Assembly (NCBI GenBank): GCA_964545855.1
Contig: CAZJHD010000014.1
Span: 1-64,000 of the forward strand
Length of the DNA stretch: 64,000 nt
Direction: 5' to 3'
Source of the DNA: CAZJHD01 sp964545855
GTDB lineage: Bacteria; Planctomycetota; UBA1135; JACQFD01
Positions 49,923 to 58,268 of this stretch are shown in pieces. The notes under the pieces are model-generated. The model worked only from the letters and a program-made list of their open reading frames with translations, was not told the origin of the DNA and did no database searches. Each line of letters opens with the position of its first letter. Position 1 is the stretch's first letter. Both the position numbers and the translations under genes were made by a program.

Positions 49923-52900
49923 TCAAAGAAAGCGAAACGACGTGCCGCGCTTGCGCCCCTCGCGCTTCAGGCACCCGCTGCGGACCAGCTCGTCGAGGTC
50001 GCGCAGACCCGTCCTGCCGGAGACCTTCATCATGCGCACGTACTCCCGCGTCGTGATGCGGTCTCCCTTGCGAAGCAGGCCGAGGAGTCGCGTCTGCCGC
50101 TCGTTCCAGCCCGTGAAGTCCCGGGTCCGGCGCCCGGGCGCGCCCGATCGTGGCGCCGAAGTGATCGAGCGCGCTGGCAGCGTGGTTTCGACCGGCGTCC
50201 CCGCCGTCGGGGTCTCGATCGGGGAGAGGGGCGACGGCAGGTCGAGGTCCTCCTCGTCGATCTCCCCTCCCATGCCCGATCCGATCGCTCTTTGCAAGGC
50301 CGCCCGCAGCTCGTCCAAGTTCCCGGGCCAACGATGGCGCATCACGGCATCGAGGGCTCGAGGCGTGAGACGCGGAGTGTCCTTCGGAGCCAGCTCGCGG
50401 AGGAATCGATCGACGAGACCGGGCAGGTCGTCGGGCCGATCGCGGAGCGGCGGGACGTAGAGGAGCGCGCCTCCGAGCCGGTAGTAGAGGTCCGCCCGGA
50501 ACGCCCCGGCGCGAATGGCCGAGACCAGATCCAAGGAAGAGGATGCGATCCAGCGGAAGTTGATGGGAACCTGCCGGGAAGACCCGAGGCGCCGAACCGC
50601 GCGGTCCTCGATCACCCGCACCAGCTTCACCTGGGCCTCTCGCGACGCCTCGCCGATCTCCTCGATGTAGAGGGTCCCCCCGCGGGCGAGCTCGAGCAGT
50701 CCCGGCCGCGACTGGGTCGCGCCCGAGTAGGCGCCCTTCTCGACGCCGAAGAGCTCCGCCTCGATCAGGTGCTCCGGCAACAGGGCGAAGCGAAGGACGA
50801 CGAAGGGTGCCGCGTCGTCGCTGGAGGCGTGGTGGATCCGCCGGGCGAGCCATTCCTTCCCGGCACCCACTTCGCCGGAGATCAGGACCGGGAGATCGAT
50901 CCGCGAGAGACGCGCGGCGCGTCGGAACATATCCCGAACGGTCGTGTCCTCGGGCGCCGAGCCTCCCGAGAAGGCCTCCAGGTCGAGGACCTGCCCTCCC
51001 TCGGCGCTCGGGCTCCCGCGCAGCCTGCGGAGCAGGAGCTCGGCGCTCGGCGCGTCCGCCGGGAAACGCGCCTCGACGATGCGGCTCTCCGTCCGGTCGG
51101 CGCCCAGGAGCCGGTCGAAGAGCTTTCGGACATCCCGGAGGAGTCGATCCCGACCCGCGGGATCGGGAGGCTCGGCCGCGATCGACAGCTCGAACGCGCC
51201 CGTCCGGCCGACGAGGGCATTCGGCTGGTCGGCGAGGAAGCGACGCAGACGCCTCGCGAGCAGCTGCAGCACGATCTCCCGGCGCGCCTCCGACCCGTCG
51301 CCGGAGTCGAGGCGGCACCGCACGACCCAGAGCGCTCGGTCCAGGGCGCGGGCCCGTTCCACTGCATCGCCGAGCCGAAGGTCGAAGAGGTGGGGCACGA
51401 GCGCGCCCGTCAGCCGGTCCTCGACGGCGAGTCCGTAGGCGCGCGAGTTCTCGAGGGCGATCGCGATCGCGCTCGCGGCGGCCTTCGAGGCGCGTCGCTG
51501 CGCTTCGTCGGGCTTCTTCCCGAAGAGGAGGACGAGGAGGCCGTCCTCCTCTCCGACGGCGCGGAGCGGCCCCGCCGTGAGGGCCACGGCGCCGGAGAAG
51601 AGACGCCGATCGGCCGCGTCGAGGAATCCGAAGGGCTCGGGTCCGTCGTCCGAGAGAGTGGCCCACTCGTGCGCCGTGGCGCAACGCTGCAGCAGCGGCG
51701 TCAGTCGAATCCGCCGCGCGCGCTCGCCGGACCGATGGAGCGTCCAGCGCTCGCTCTGCGGGTCGGGGATCAGCAGGAAGCATCGATCGGCGCCGGTCGC
51801 GACGGCCGCGAAGCGCGTCGCCTCCTGCGCCACCTCCTCGCGATCGAGACGCGCCGCGAAGGCGAGCATCCCCCGCTGGATCTCCCCGAGGTGGTCGATG
51901 CGACGGACGAGGTCGGTGGACATCGCCTGGAATCGCTCCACCAGGACGCCCACCTCGTCGACGTTCTCGACGACGAGCGGCGCCGGAGTGTGTCCCTTGC
52001 GCGCCGACTCGGCCGCCTCCGCGAGGCGTTCGATCGGACGCGTGAGCTGATCCGTCAGGATCCGTGAGATCGCGAGCGCGGAGATCGCTCCGAGGATCGC
52101 GATGGTGCCGAGGAGCGTCGGGAGGGAGGCGGGGACGCCGAGCACGAGGACGTCGGCCGCCGCGGAGGGCTCGAGGACCGCGAAGCCGAAGACGGGGTTG
52201 CCTTCGCGGTCGCGGAACACGTCGACGAAGCCGTCGAGAGCGCCGGACCAGGTCGCGGGGCGATTGGTCCGCCGCGCGACGGCGATCGTGCGCGCCACGT
52301 CGGCGGCCTCGACGCCCTCGGGTCCGGCGAGACCGTCGAGCGGAACTCCGTCGAGGGCGAAGAGCCGAACCGCCTTGTCGCGATCCACGGTGGTCGACAC
52401 GTCGAGCCCGAGGACGAGCCGGCTCCTCGTCTCCGTGCGAACGCGGCGGTCGACGCCGATCAGCGCGAGGCGGTCGCCGATGCGGTAGAAGCCGGAGCCC
52501 TGCACATCGACGCCGGTCAACCGCAGCTCCGGGTCGCCGTCCTCGACGATGCGCCAGGGGGATCCGGACGATCCCGGGAGACGCAGCTCCAGCCGAACGA
52601 AGCTCCGCGAGGTCGGGTACCTCCGGCTCCTGGCCAGCCGGATCTCCCGGCGCAGCGCGCTCTCGAGGTCGGCCCGAGGAGGCGCGCTGAAGAGGGGCTC
52701 GGCGCGCGGGTGCTCGCGCAACGTCTGGAAGAAGGTGCTCGCCTCCGTGGACGCCGATTCGACTTGCCGCACGAAGCGCTCGCGGATCGCGCCCAGCTCG
52801 GCCACGACGCGACGGGCGTTCGTCTCGCTCCGGGCGCGGCCGAACGCGCCGGGCACCGTGAGGAGCACGGCGCCGATCGGCACCACGGAGGAGACCGCCA

Positions 52901-54626
52901 GCGCGACGGCGATCTTGCGGCGGATCTTCTCGCCGCGGGCCAGTGAGCGGGCGAAGGCGACGAAGAGATAGGGCAGCGAGAGGAGGATCGCGCCGATCGG
53001 GAGGAAGGCGAAGCGAGCACGCCGCGCGGCGCGTCCCTTCTCCGGGACGAAGGCGACGAGGGCGCCCGAGACGGTCTCGCCCGCGCGCACCGGCAGGAGC
53101 GCCAGATCCGCGTCGATCCCTGCCAGCGAACGGCAGCGTGCAGCCACGTCCTTCCCGGCGAGGATGCGCTCGAGATCCGAGTCGTCGATCGCGGCGCCCC
53201 GCAGACGCGCGGACTCCTCGCCCTCGGCCGAGCGGATGACGCCGCGCCGATCCGCGAAGGCGAACCGCACCGACTCGAGCGGACGACGAGCGGCGGGCGA
53301 CACCGAGAGGGTCTCTGGAGTGACGGTGAGAGATCCTCCGGAGGCGGCTTTCCAGGTGCTCGGAGTCGAGGTCCCGACCGTGAGCCCCAGGAGGTCGACG
53401 GCGTAGCCCGACTCTCCCGAGAGGTTGCGCATCGTGATGCGTCGGAGCTTCCGGCTCCCGAGGAAGACCCAGAGCCGCTGATCGGCGTGCCAACGGACGC
53501 CGTCCGACTCCCAGGTGACGGCGACGGAGCTCGCGAAGTCCTCGGCGTGCCGCGAGCGATCGAGGTTCGCCGAGTGGACGTCCTCGCCGTGCTTGATCGT
53601 GTGGACCTCCGGCGGCCGCGCATCGTCGTACTCGAGGCGAACCTCGAGGATCTCCTCGCCGAACCAGCGGTAGTCCGCTGCCCGCGGATCGAGCGCGGCG
53701 TAGACGAGCCAGAGCCGGTCGCATTCGATCGCTCGATCGAGCACGACGTCCACCGGAGCCGCGCCGTGGACGAGGGGAATGCCCGACGTCGTCGTGCCCG
53801 CCGCCAGGCGGATGGGGAGGCCCGTGCGCGTCCGGTCCACCGGCATGAGCGCCATTCGTCGCGTGGACCCCGGCTCCCGCGGATCGCCAGCCGACTCCAG
53901 GGAGAGTCCCATGATCCGGGCGGACGCATCCCGCGCGCGAACCTCGATCCCCGAGACGTCCGCGATGGGTGGCTCGATCGCGACGAGCCCGATCGAAACG
54001 CGGCTCTCCGCCTCCCCCCATCCATGGAGCAGCTTGGCCAGCTCGTCGAGAACGATCGTCCGCCGCGTGCCGTCGCCCGAGACGACGACGACTTCGACGG
54101 TCGTGCGCGTCTCCGCGGGGCCCGCCGGGAGCGCGACGGCCACGCGTCGGACCGACGCACGCGGCTCGACGGGGAATCGAAGCGTCTCCCCCGCTTGGAT
54201 GCGCCGATCGAACGGGAAGAAGGGAAGGTCTCCCTCGGACGACCGACGTTCTGCGCCCGCCGGACCGAGGTCGAGCGGGCGATAGACGACGGTGGGCGCA
54301 CGCTTCACTTCGGCGCCCCGGAGGAGACCGAGGAGCGAGTCCCCTACCTCGTCGCCCTCGAGGGGGCCGACGGCTCCCTGCGCGATCTGACCGAGGATCG
54401 GTGCGATGCCGCCGACGACTTCCTGCAGAGCGCGCTCGCGGGCGCGGTCGCTCCAGGTGGCGAGCAGCCCCGCCGCGGGAACGAGCGCCACCAGGACGAC
54501 CACCAGAAACGCGCCGAACCGCCGCGCCGTGCCCGCCCCCTCGAGCCGGTCGTGCACGCGCCGCGCCAGCGGGAAGAGCGCGGCGAACCCGATGGCCAGG
54601 AGCCCGAGCTCGAGGGCGAGAGTCAC
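49923..54626 (-). CDS. composite membrane sensor: HAMP, GAF, degenerate GGDEF, sigma54-type AAA+, winged helix
   Basis: A 1567-residue protein from GTG 54626. Membrane helices lie near 3-20, 40-58, 545-565, 580-600 and 850-875, with two large extracytoplasmic regions. Then HAMP (DQLTRPIERLAEAAESARKG), a GAF-like region (about 950-1080), and a GGDEF-like fold whose signature is degenerate (VGRTGAFELSI). The AAA+ domain (about 1245-1460) has Walker A SGEVGAGKEWL, sigma54-loop variant GAYSGA, Walker B GGTLYIEEI (Glu for the usual Asp) and FRADLYYRLGG. The C-terminus is not a Fis helix-turn-helix but a winged-helix (RKGDRITTREYVRMMKVS, LDELVRSGCLKREG). A membrane-bound transcription regulator is inferred; sigma54 dependence is doubtful. 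Confidence 0.8.
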   Translation of the reverse strand: MTLALELGLLAIGFAALFPLARRVHDRLEGAGTARRFGAFLVVVLVALVPAAGLLATWSDRARERALQEVVGGIAPILGQIAQGAVGPLEGDEVGDSLLGLLRGAEVKRAPTVVYRPLDLGPAGAERRSSEGDLPFFPFDRRIQAGETLRFPVEPRASVRRVAVALPAGPAETRTTVEVVVVSGDGTRRTIVLDELAKLLHGWGEAESRVSIGLVAIEPPIADVSGIEVRARDASARIMGLSLESAGDPREPGSTRRMALMPVDRTRTGLPIRLAAGTTTSGIPLVHGAAPVDVVLDRAIECDRLWLVYAALDPRAADYRWFGEEILEVRLEYDDARPPEVHTIKHGEDVHSANLDRSRHAEDFASSVAVTWESDGVRWHADQRLWVFLGSRKLRRITMRNLSGESGYAVDLLGLTVGTSTPSTWKAASGGSLTVTPETLSVSPAARRPLESVRFAFADRRGVIRSAEGEESARLRGAAIDDSDLERILAGKDVAARCRSLAGIDADLALLPVRAGETVSGALVAFVPEKGRAARRARFAFLPIGAILLSLPYLFVAFARSLARGEKIRRKIAVALAVSSVVPIGAVLLTVPGAFGRARSETNARRVVAELGAIRERFVRQVESASTEASTFFQTLREHPRAEPLFSAPPRADLESALRREIRLARSRRYPTSRSFVRLELRLPGSSGSPWRIVEDGDPELRLTGVDVQGSGFYRIGDRLALIGVDRRVRTETRSRLVLGLDVSTTVDRDKAVRLFALDGVPLDGLAGPEGVEAADVARTIAVARRTNRPATWSGALDGFVDVFRDREGNPVFGFAVLEPSAAADVLVLGVPASLPTLLGTIAILGAISALAISRILTDQLTRPIERLAEAAESARKGHTPAPLVVENVDEVGVLVERFQAMSTDLVRRIDHLGEIQRGMLAFAARLDREEVAQEATRFAAVATGADRCFLLIPDPQSERWTLHRSGERARRIRLTPLLQRCATAHEWATLSDDGPEPFGFLDAADRRLFSGAVALTAGPLRAVGEEDGLLVLLFGKKPDEAQRRASKAAASAIAIALENSRAYGLAVEDRLTGALVPHLFDLRLGDAVERARALDRALWVVRCRLDSGDGSEARREIVLQLLARRLRRFLADQPNALVGRTGAFELSIAAEPPDPAGRDRLLRDVRKLFDRLLGADRTESRIVEARFPADAPSAELLLRRLRGSPSAEGGQVLDLEAFSGGSAPEDTTVRDMFRRAARLSRIDLPVLISGEVGAGKEWLARRIHHASSDDAAPFVVLRFALLPEHLIEAELFGVEKGAYSGATQSRPGLLELARGGTLYIEEIGEASREAQVKLVRVIEDRAVRRLGSSRQVPINFRWIASSSLDLVSAIRAGAFRADLYYRLGGALLYVPPLRDRPDDLPGLVDRFLRELAPKDTPRLTPRALDAVMRHRWPGNLDELRAALQRAIGSGMGGEIDEEDLDLPSPLSPIETPTAGTPVETTLPARSITSAPRSGAPGRRTRDFTGWNERQTRLLGLLRKGDRITTREYVRMMKVSGRTGLRDLDELVRSGCLKREGRKRGTSFRFL

Positions 54627-54632
54627 TCTCGC

Positions 54633-54638
54633 AGTATA
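54633..54638 (-). promoter_or_regulatory. -10 box TATACT, 6 bases before GTG 54626
   Basis: Minus-strand TATACT (5 of 6 to TATAAT), 6 bases, then the GTG start; transcription would begin at or next to the start codon. No good -35 hexamer at 16-18 bases. Confidence 0.55.
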
Positions 54639-54731
54639 GGTGCAGCGCTTCGGCGAGCCGGAAGCACACGGCGGGACCCCACGACACCGCGCCGAGCATC
54701 GACGCTCGGACGCGGTCGCGGACGCATTACT

Positions 54732-54751
54732 GCGGGACCCTCGGGCCCCGC
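54732..54751 (-). terminator. hairpin after the cold-shock gene
   Basis: A 9-bp stem (GCGGGGCCC/GGGTCCCGC, one G-U) with a 2-base nominal loop starts 6 bases after the cold-shock stop. There is no T-run. Confidence 0.4.
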
Positions 54752-54757
54752 CGATCC

Positions 54758-54970
54758 TCAGATCGCGACGGCTGCTCTGCGGACGTTCACCGCGTACATG
54801 CCCTTGTCGCCTTGGGCGACCTCGAACTCGACGAGGTCTCCCCCTTCGAGCGTCTTGAAGCCGTCACCCGTGATGTTCCGGTAGTGGACGAAGACGTCCT
54901 CCCCGGTGTCCTGCTGGATGAAGCCGTAGCCCTTTCGATTGTCGAACCACTTGACGCGACCCTGAACCAT
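54758..54970 (-). CDS. cold-shock domain protein
   Basis: A 70-residue single-domain CspA-like RNA/DNA-binding protein acting as an RNA chaperone. RNP1 is KGYGFIQ and RNP2 is VFVHY; the start is VQGRVKWFDN. Length is typical. The leader upstream (54971 onwards) is long, as often in csp genes, with no clear -10. It sits between pnp and the large sensor gene; RNA metabolism links it to pnp. Confidence 0.93.
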   Translation of the reverse strand: MVQGRVKWFDNRKGYGFIQQDTGEDVFVHYRNITGDGFKTLEGGDLVEFEVAQGDKGMYAVNVRRAAVAI

Positions 54971-55144
54971 CGCGGCGAACTCCGAGATCGACCCCGGACT
55001 TCGAACGCCATCGGGTCCGCCGAAGGGTCGGCGGGCCCGCGCCGGATCGGGGTGCTCCGGCGTTGGCGTCTCCGAGACGGATGTCCCGGAGAGGGCGAGA
55101 GTGGAAGTGATGAGAGAGCGGGGGGAGCGGCGTGCGTCGCTTCG

Positions 55145-55174
55145 GATCCTCCGGGGCGAGCGCCCCGGAGGATC
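55145..55174 (-). terminator. 14-bp perfect hairpin downstream of pnp
   Basis: GATCCTCCGGGGCG and its exact complement are separated by only two bases, 55 bases past the pnp stop. Very stable, without a T-run. It may stop transcription toward the cold-shock gene or protect the pnp 3' end. Confidence 0.5.
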
Positions 55175-55209
55175 AGGCGTCGGCGCTCGCTGCAGAGACC
55201 AAGACCGGC

Positions 55210-55227
55210 GCGATTCGGGGGAATCGC
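55210..55227 (-). terminator. 7-bp hairpin at pnp stop
   Basis: GCGATTC/GAATCGC with a GGGG loop, immediately after the pnp stop at 55229. Together with the 14-bp hairpin it makes a double 3' structure. Confidence 0.35.
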
Positions 55228-55228
55228 A

Positions 55229-57394
55229 TCAGCTGCGCTCCGAGTTCTCGGTCGCGTTCACGGCGCGGTGGCTGAGCTTCACCTTGCCGCTGTCGTCGAT
55301 GTTGATCACCTTGACCGCGAGAGGATCGCCGACCTTCACGACGTCGGAGACGCGCTTCACGAAGCCTTCCGCGATCTCGCTCACGTGGCAGAGGCCTTCG
55401 ACGCCGGGGAAGAGCTCGACGAAGGCGCCGAAGTCCTTCACCGACTTCACGATGCCGTTGTAGACGCGCCCGATCTCGGGCTCCTCGGTCATCGCGCGGA
55501 TCCGCTCGATGGCGGACTTCACGTTCTCCATGCGCGTGCCGGAGACGTGGATGAGCCCGGTGTCGTCGACGATCTCGACGTTCACCTTGAACTCGTCCTG
55601 GAGCTTCTTGATCACCGCTCCCTTGGGGCCGATCACGGCGCCGATCTTCGTCGGCTTGATCCGGATCTGCTCGAGACGCGGGGCGAAGGGCGAGATCTCG
55701 GCGCGCGGCGCGCGGAGATTCGACGACTTGAGCATCGTCTTCAGGATCGAGATCCGTCCGTTGCGCGCCTGCTCCAGCGCCTGCTCGAGGATCGCGCGGT
55801 TCACACCCTGGATCTTGATGTCCATCTGCAGCCCGGTGATCCCGTGCTGCGTGCCGGCCACCTTGAAGTCCATGTCGCCGTTGTGATCCTCGTTCCCGGC
55901 GATGTCGGAGAGGATCGCGAAGGATCCCGGAGCCAGCGAGCCGCCGCGCGTGATGAGACCCATGGCGATGCCCGCGACGGGCTGCCGGATCGGCACGCCC
56001 GCGTCCATGAGCGAGAGCGTCGCTCCGCACACGGAGGCCATGGAGGACGACCCGTTCGACTCGAGGATGTCGCTCACGACCCGAATCGTGTACGGGAACG
56101 TCTCGAAGGCGGGAAGGAGCGGCTCGATGGAGCGCTCCGCGAGCGCTCCGTGTCCGGTCTCTCGGCGCGACGTGCCGCGGATGGGCTTCACTTCGCCGAC
56201 GCTGAAGGGCGGGAAGTTGTAGTGGAGCATGAACTTCCTCCGCTCCTCCTGCTCCTTCAGGCCGTCGATGATCTGCTCGTCCTCGACCGTGCCCAGGGTC
56301 GTGACCACGAGCGCCTGCGTCTCGCCGCGGGTGAACAGCGCCGACCCGTGGACGCGGGGCAGTGCGCCCACCTCGGCCGTGATCTCGCGGATCTCGTCCT
56401 GCTTGCGTCCGTCGATGCGCGATCCAGCGAGGATCATCTCGCGCTCGACGTCGAAGGAGAGGTCTCCGAAGAAGCCGGCCACCTCCTTCTCGCGCTTCGT
56501 CTTGGCGCGCTCGTCGGCGAGGGAATCACCCGTCGTAGGCGCCGGATTCTCGGCGATGACGCGCTTCTTCAGCTCCGACACGGCGTTCATGCGCTCGTGC
56601 TTGCCCTTCGTCTTGAGGGCGCTGGCGCAGGCATCGCGATAGCGCGACTGAATGGAGTCACGGAGCGCCTCGTCGACGACGACGGCTGCGACGGCCTTCT
56701 TCGGCCTGCCCGCCTTCTTCGCGAGCTCGCCGCACAAGGACGCGATCTCGCTCGCGGTGCGGTGGCCGAGCTCGAGGGCCTCCAGCATCACCTTCTCGTC
56801 GATCTCCTTCGCTCCGGCCTCGACCATCGTGATGGCCGTGGGCGTGGCGGAGACCACGAGGTCCAGGCTCGCGGTGGCGTGGGCCATCTCGGCGAGCGTC
56901 GGGTTCACGACGTGCTTCCCTTCGACGTAGCCGATGCGGCAGGCGCCCATGGGGCCCTGGAACGGGATGTCGGAGATCTCGAGCGCCGCGAAGGCTCCGA
57001 TCATGGAGACGATGTCCGGATCGTTCTCCTGATCCACGGAGAGGACCGAGGCCATGACCTGGACCTCCTCGCGGTACGCCTCCGCGAACATCGGGCGGAT
57101 GGACCGGTCCGTGAGGCGCATCGTCAGGATCTCCTTCGTGGTCGGACGTCCTTCCCGCTTGAAGAACCCGCCGGGCACCTTGCCCGCCGCATAGGTCTTC
57201 TCGCGGTAGTCGACGGTCAACGGGAAGAAGTCGATGTCGGGACGGGCGGTCGCGGAGCAGACCGCCACCAGGACGGCGGTGTCGCCGTACTGGACGTAGA
57301 CGGAGCCGTGGGCCTGCTTGGCCATGCGCCCCGTCTCGATGGTGAGCGTGCGGCCCGCGATCTCGCGGGTCACGACGGTTCGTTCGGATTTCAT
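55229..57394 (-). CDS. pnp: polyribonucleotide nucleotidyltransferase
   Basis: A 721-residue PNPase, the phosphorolytic 3'-5' exoribonuclease. Two RNase PH domains are seen (first with GRMAKQAHGSVYVQYGDTAV, second with ALFTRGETQALVVTTLG and PPFSVGEVKPIRGTSRRE). A KH domain (IGAVIGPKGAVIKKLQ) and a C-terminal S1 domain (GRVYNGIVKSVKDFGAFVEL) follow. It lies behind rpsO on the same strand, the common rpsO-pnp order, with a 367-base gap containing a UUCG-type hairpin. Confidence 0.97.
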   Translation of the reverse strand: MKSERTVVTREIAGRTLTIETGRMAKQAHGSVYVQYGDTAVLVAVCSATARPDIDFFPLTVDYREKTYAAGKVPGGFFKREGRPTTKEILTMRLTDRSIRPMFAEAYREEVQVMASVLSVDQENDPDIVSMIGAFAALEISDIPFQGPMGACRIGYVEGKHVVNPTLAEMAHATASLDLVVSATPTAITMVEAGAKEIDEKVMLEALELGHRTASEIASLCGELAKKAGRPKKAVAAVVVDEALRDSIQSRYRDACASALKTKGKHERMNAVSELKKRVIAENPAPTTGDSLADERAKTKREKEVAGFFGDLSFDVEREMILAGSRIDGRKQDEIREITAEVGALPRVHGSALFTRGETQALVVTTLGTVEDEQIIDGLKEQEERRKFMLHYNFPPFSVGEVKPIRGTSRRETGHGALAERSIEPLLPAFETFPYTIRVVSDILESNGSSSMASVCGATLSLMDAGVPIRQPVAGIAMGLITRGGSLAPGSFAILSDIAGNEDHNGDMDFKVAGTQHGITGLQMDIKIQGVNRAILEQALEQARNGRISILKTMLKSSNLRAPRAEISPFAPRLEQIRIKPTKIGAVIGPKGAVIKKLQDEFKVNVEIVDDTGLIHVSGTRMENVKSAIERIRAMTEEPEIGRVYNGIVKSVKDFGAFVELFPGVEGLCHVSEIAEGFVKRVSDVVKVGDPLAVKVINIDDSGKVKLSHRAVNATENSERS

Positions 57395-57761
57395 TCTGTG
57401 GTTGCTTCTCTACGCCCAGGGGAACACTCGAAGAGCGGCGCAAGCCGGTCGAACACGCATCGCGTTGGCGAAGGGAGCGGTCCCGGAGGAGCGACGCGCA
57501 CGATCGAGGGGCGTAGGACTCGAAGCGTGGCTTTCGGTTTGGGTTGTCGTTGGAATTGGAATGCTGGGCGCCGCACTACTGGGCGCAACGGGCGCCGCGA
57601 GGCGCGCGCGGGCGCGGCCGCGGTGGGATGCCGTCGTCCTCTGGACCCGTCGCGTGCCGCGGCTCGACGAGCCGGCGCGAGACCGATCCCGCGTCGGCCA
57701 CTCCGCTCGCGAACGAGCGGAGAGCGAACGTGGCGACGACCGTCCGAGACTCGGCACGGCG
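57395..57761. other. 367-base rpsO-pnp spacer
   Basis: No gene. It holds a 9-bp hairpin with a tetraloop near rpsO (57701-57722), an AT-richer patch near 57530-57560, and a 16-base word AGAGCGGCGCAAGCCG at 57432-57447 that recurs in the tandem repeat at 58821-58934. It acts as the pnp leader, often an autoregulation site in other bacteria. Confidence 0.5.
57701..57722 (-). terminator. 9-bp UUCG hairpin after rpsO
   Basis: Minus strand CTCCGCTCG-TTCG-CGAGCGGAG, about 40 bases after the rpsO stop. No T-run. The position matches the attenuating or RNase III-processed hairpins between rpsO and pnp in other bacteria. Confidence 0.5.
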
Positions 57762-58031
57762 CTATCGGCGCAGCTTCAGCTTCTTCAGGATGCCGCGATA
57801 CCGCGCAACATCCTTGCGCGACAAATATCGGAGCAGCGTCGATCGGCGGCCGACCATCATCAGGAGCCCGCGACGCGAGGCGAAGTCCTTCTGATGAGAC
57901 TTCAGGTGCTCGGTGAGGAGTTGGATCTTCTCCGTGAGAATGGCGATCTGGACCTCGGGACTCCCGCTGTCCTGCGCGCTCGACCGATGCTCCTCGACGA
58001 TCGCCTTCTTGCGATCCTTGGACAGAACCAT
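57762..58031 (-). CDS. rpsO: 30S ribosomal protein S15
   Basis: An 89-residue S15 that binds the central domain of 16S rRNA. Typical sequence: GSPEVQIAILTEKIQLLTEHL, then KDFASRRGLLMMVGRR and LRYLSRKDVARYRGIL. Length is exact for the family. A -35/-10 promoter lies at 58196-58225, giving a leader of about 150 bases with a GC-rich hairpin, where S15 autoregulation could act. Confidence 0.97.
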   Translation of the reverse strand: MVLSKDRKKAIVEEHRSSAQDSGSPEVQIAILTEKIQLLTEHLKSHQKDFASRRGLLMMVGRRSTLLRYLSRKDVARYRGILKKLKLRR

Positions 58032-58162
58032 GCCTTGCCTGAACCCTTGCGTTGGGAATCGGGCCGTTCCCCAGACGAGGCTCGCTCCGTGAGTACGGGA
58101 GCCGATCCAGAGAGGGTCCGCCGAGAGAAGTGCGCGAGCCGCAACTCGATCGAAGGGCGCCG

Positions 58163-58192
58163 CGCCCGCCCCTTCCCGGGGAAGAGCGGGCG
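58163..58192 (-). promoter_or_regulatory. hairpin in rpsO leader
   Basis: Outer arms CGCCCGC/GCGGGCG and inner arms TTCCC/GGGAA form a bulged hairpin starting just after the rpsO -10. S15 represses its own translation through leader structures in several bacteria; whether this one binds S15 is unknown. Confidence 0.35.
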
Positions 58193-58195
58193 AGG

Positions 58196-58225
58196 ATTCT
58201 AGGGGCCGGTCGGCTGGAAGCGCAA
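58196..58225 (-). promoter_or_regulatory. rpsO promoter (-35 TTGCGC, -10 TAGAAT)
   Basis: Minus strand TTGCGC, 18 bases, TAGAAT: the best sigma70-type pair in the window, about 165 bases before the rpsO start. Confidence 0.6.
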
Positions 58226-58268
58226 CGGCCGAGGAATCGAGCGAGGACCGACGCCCCGATCCGGCGTC

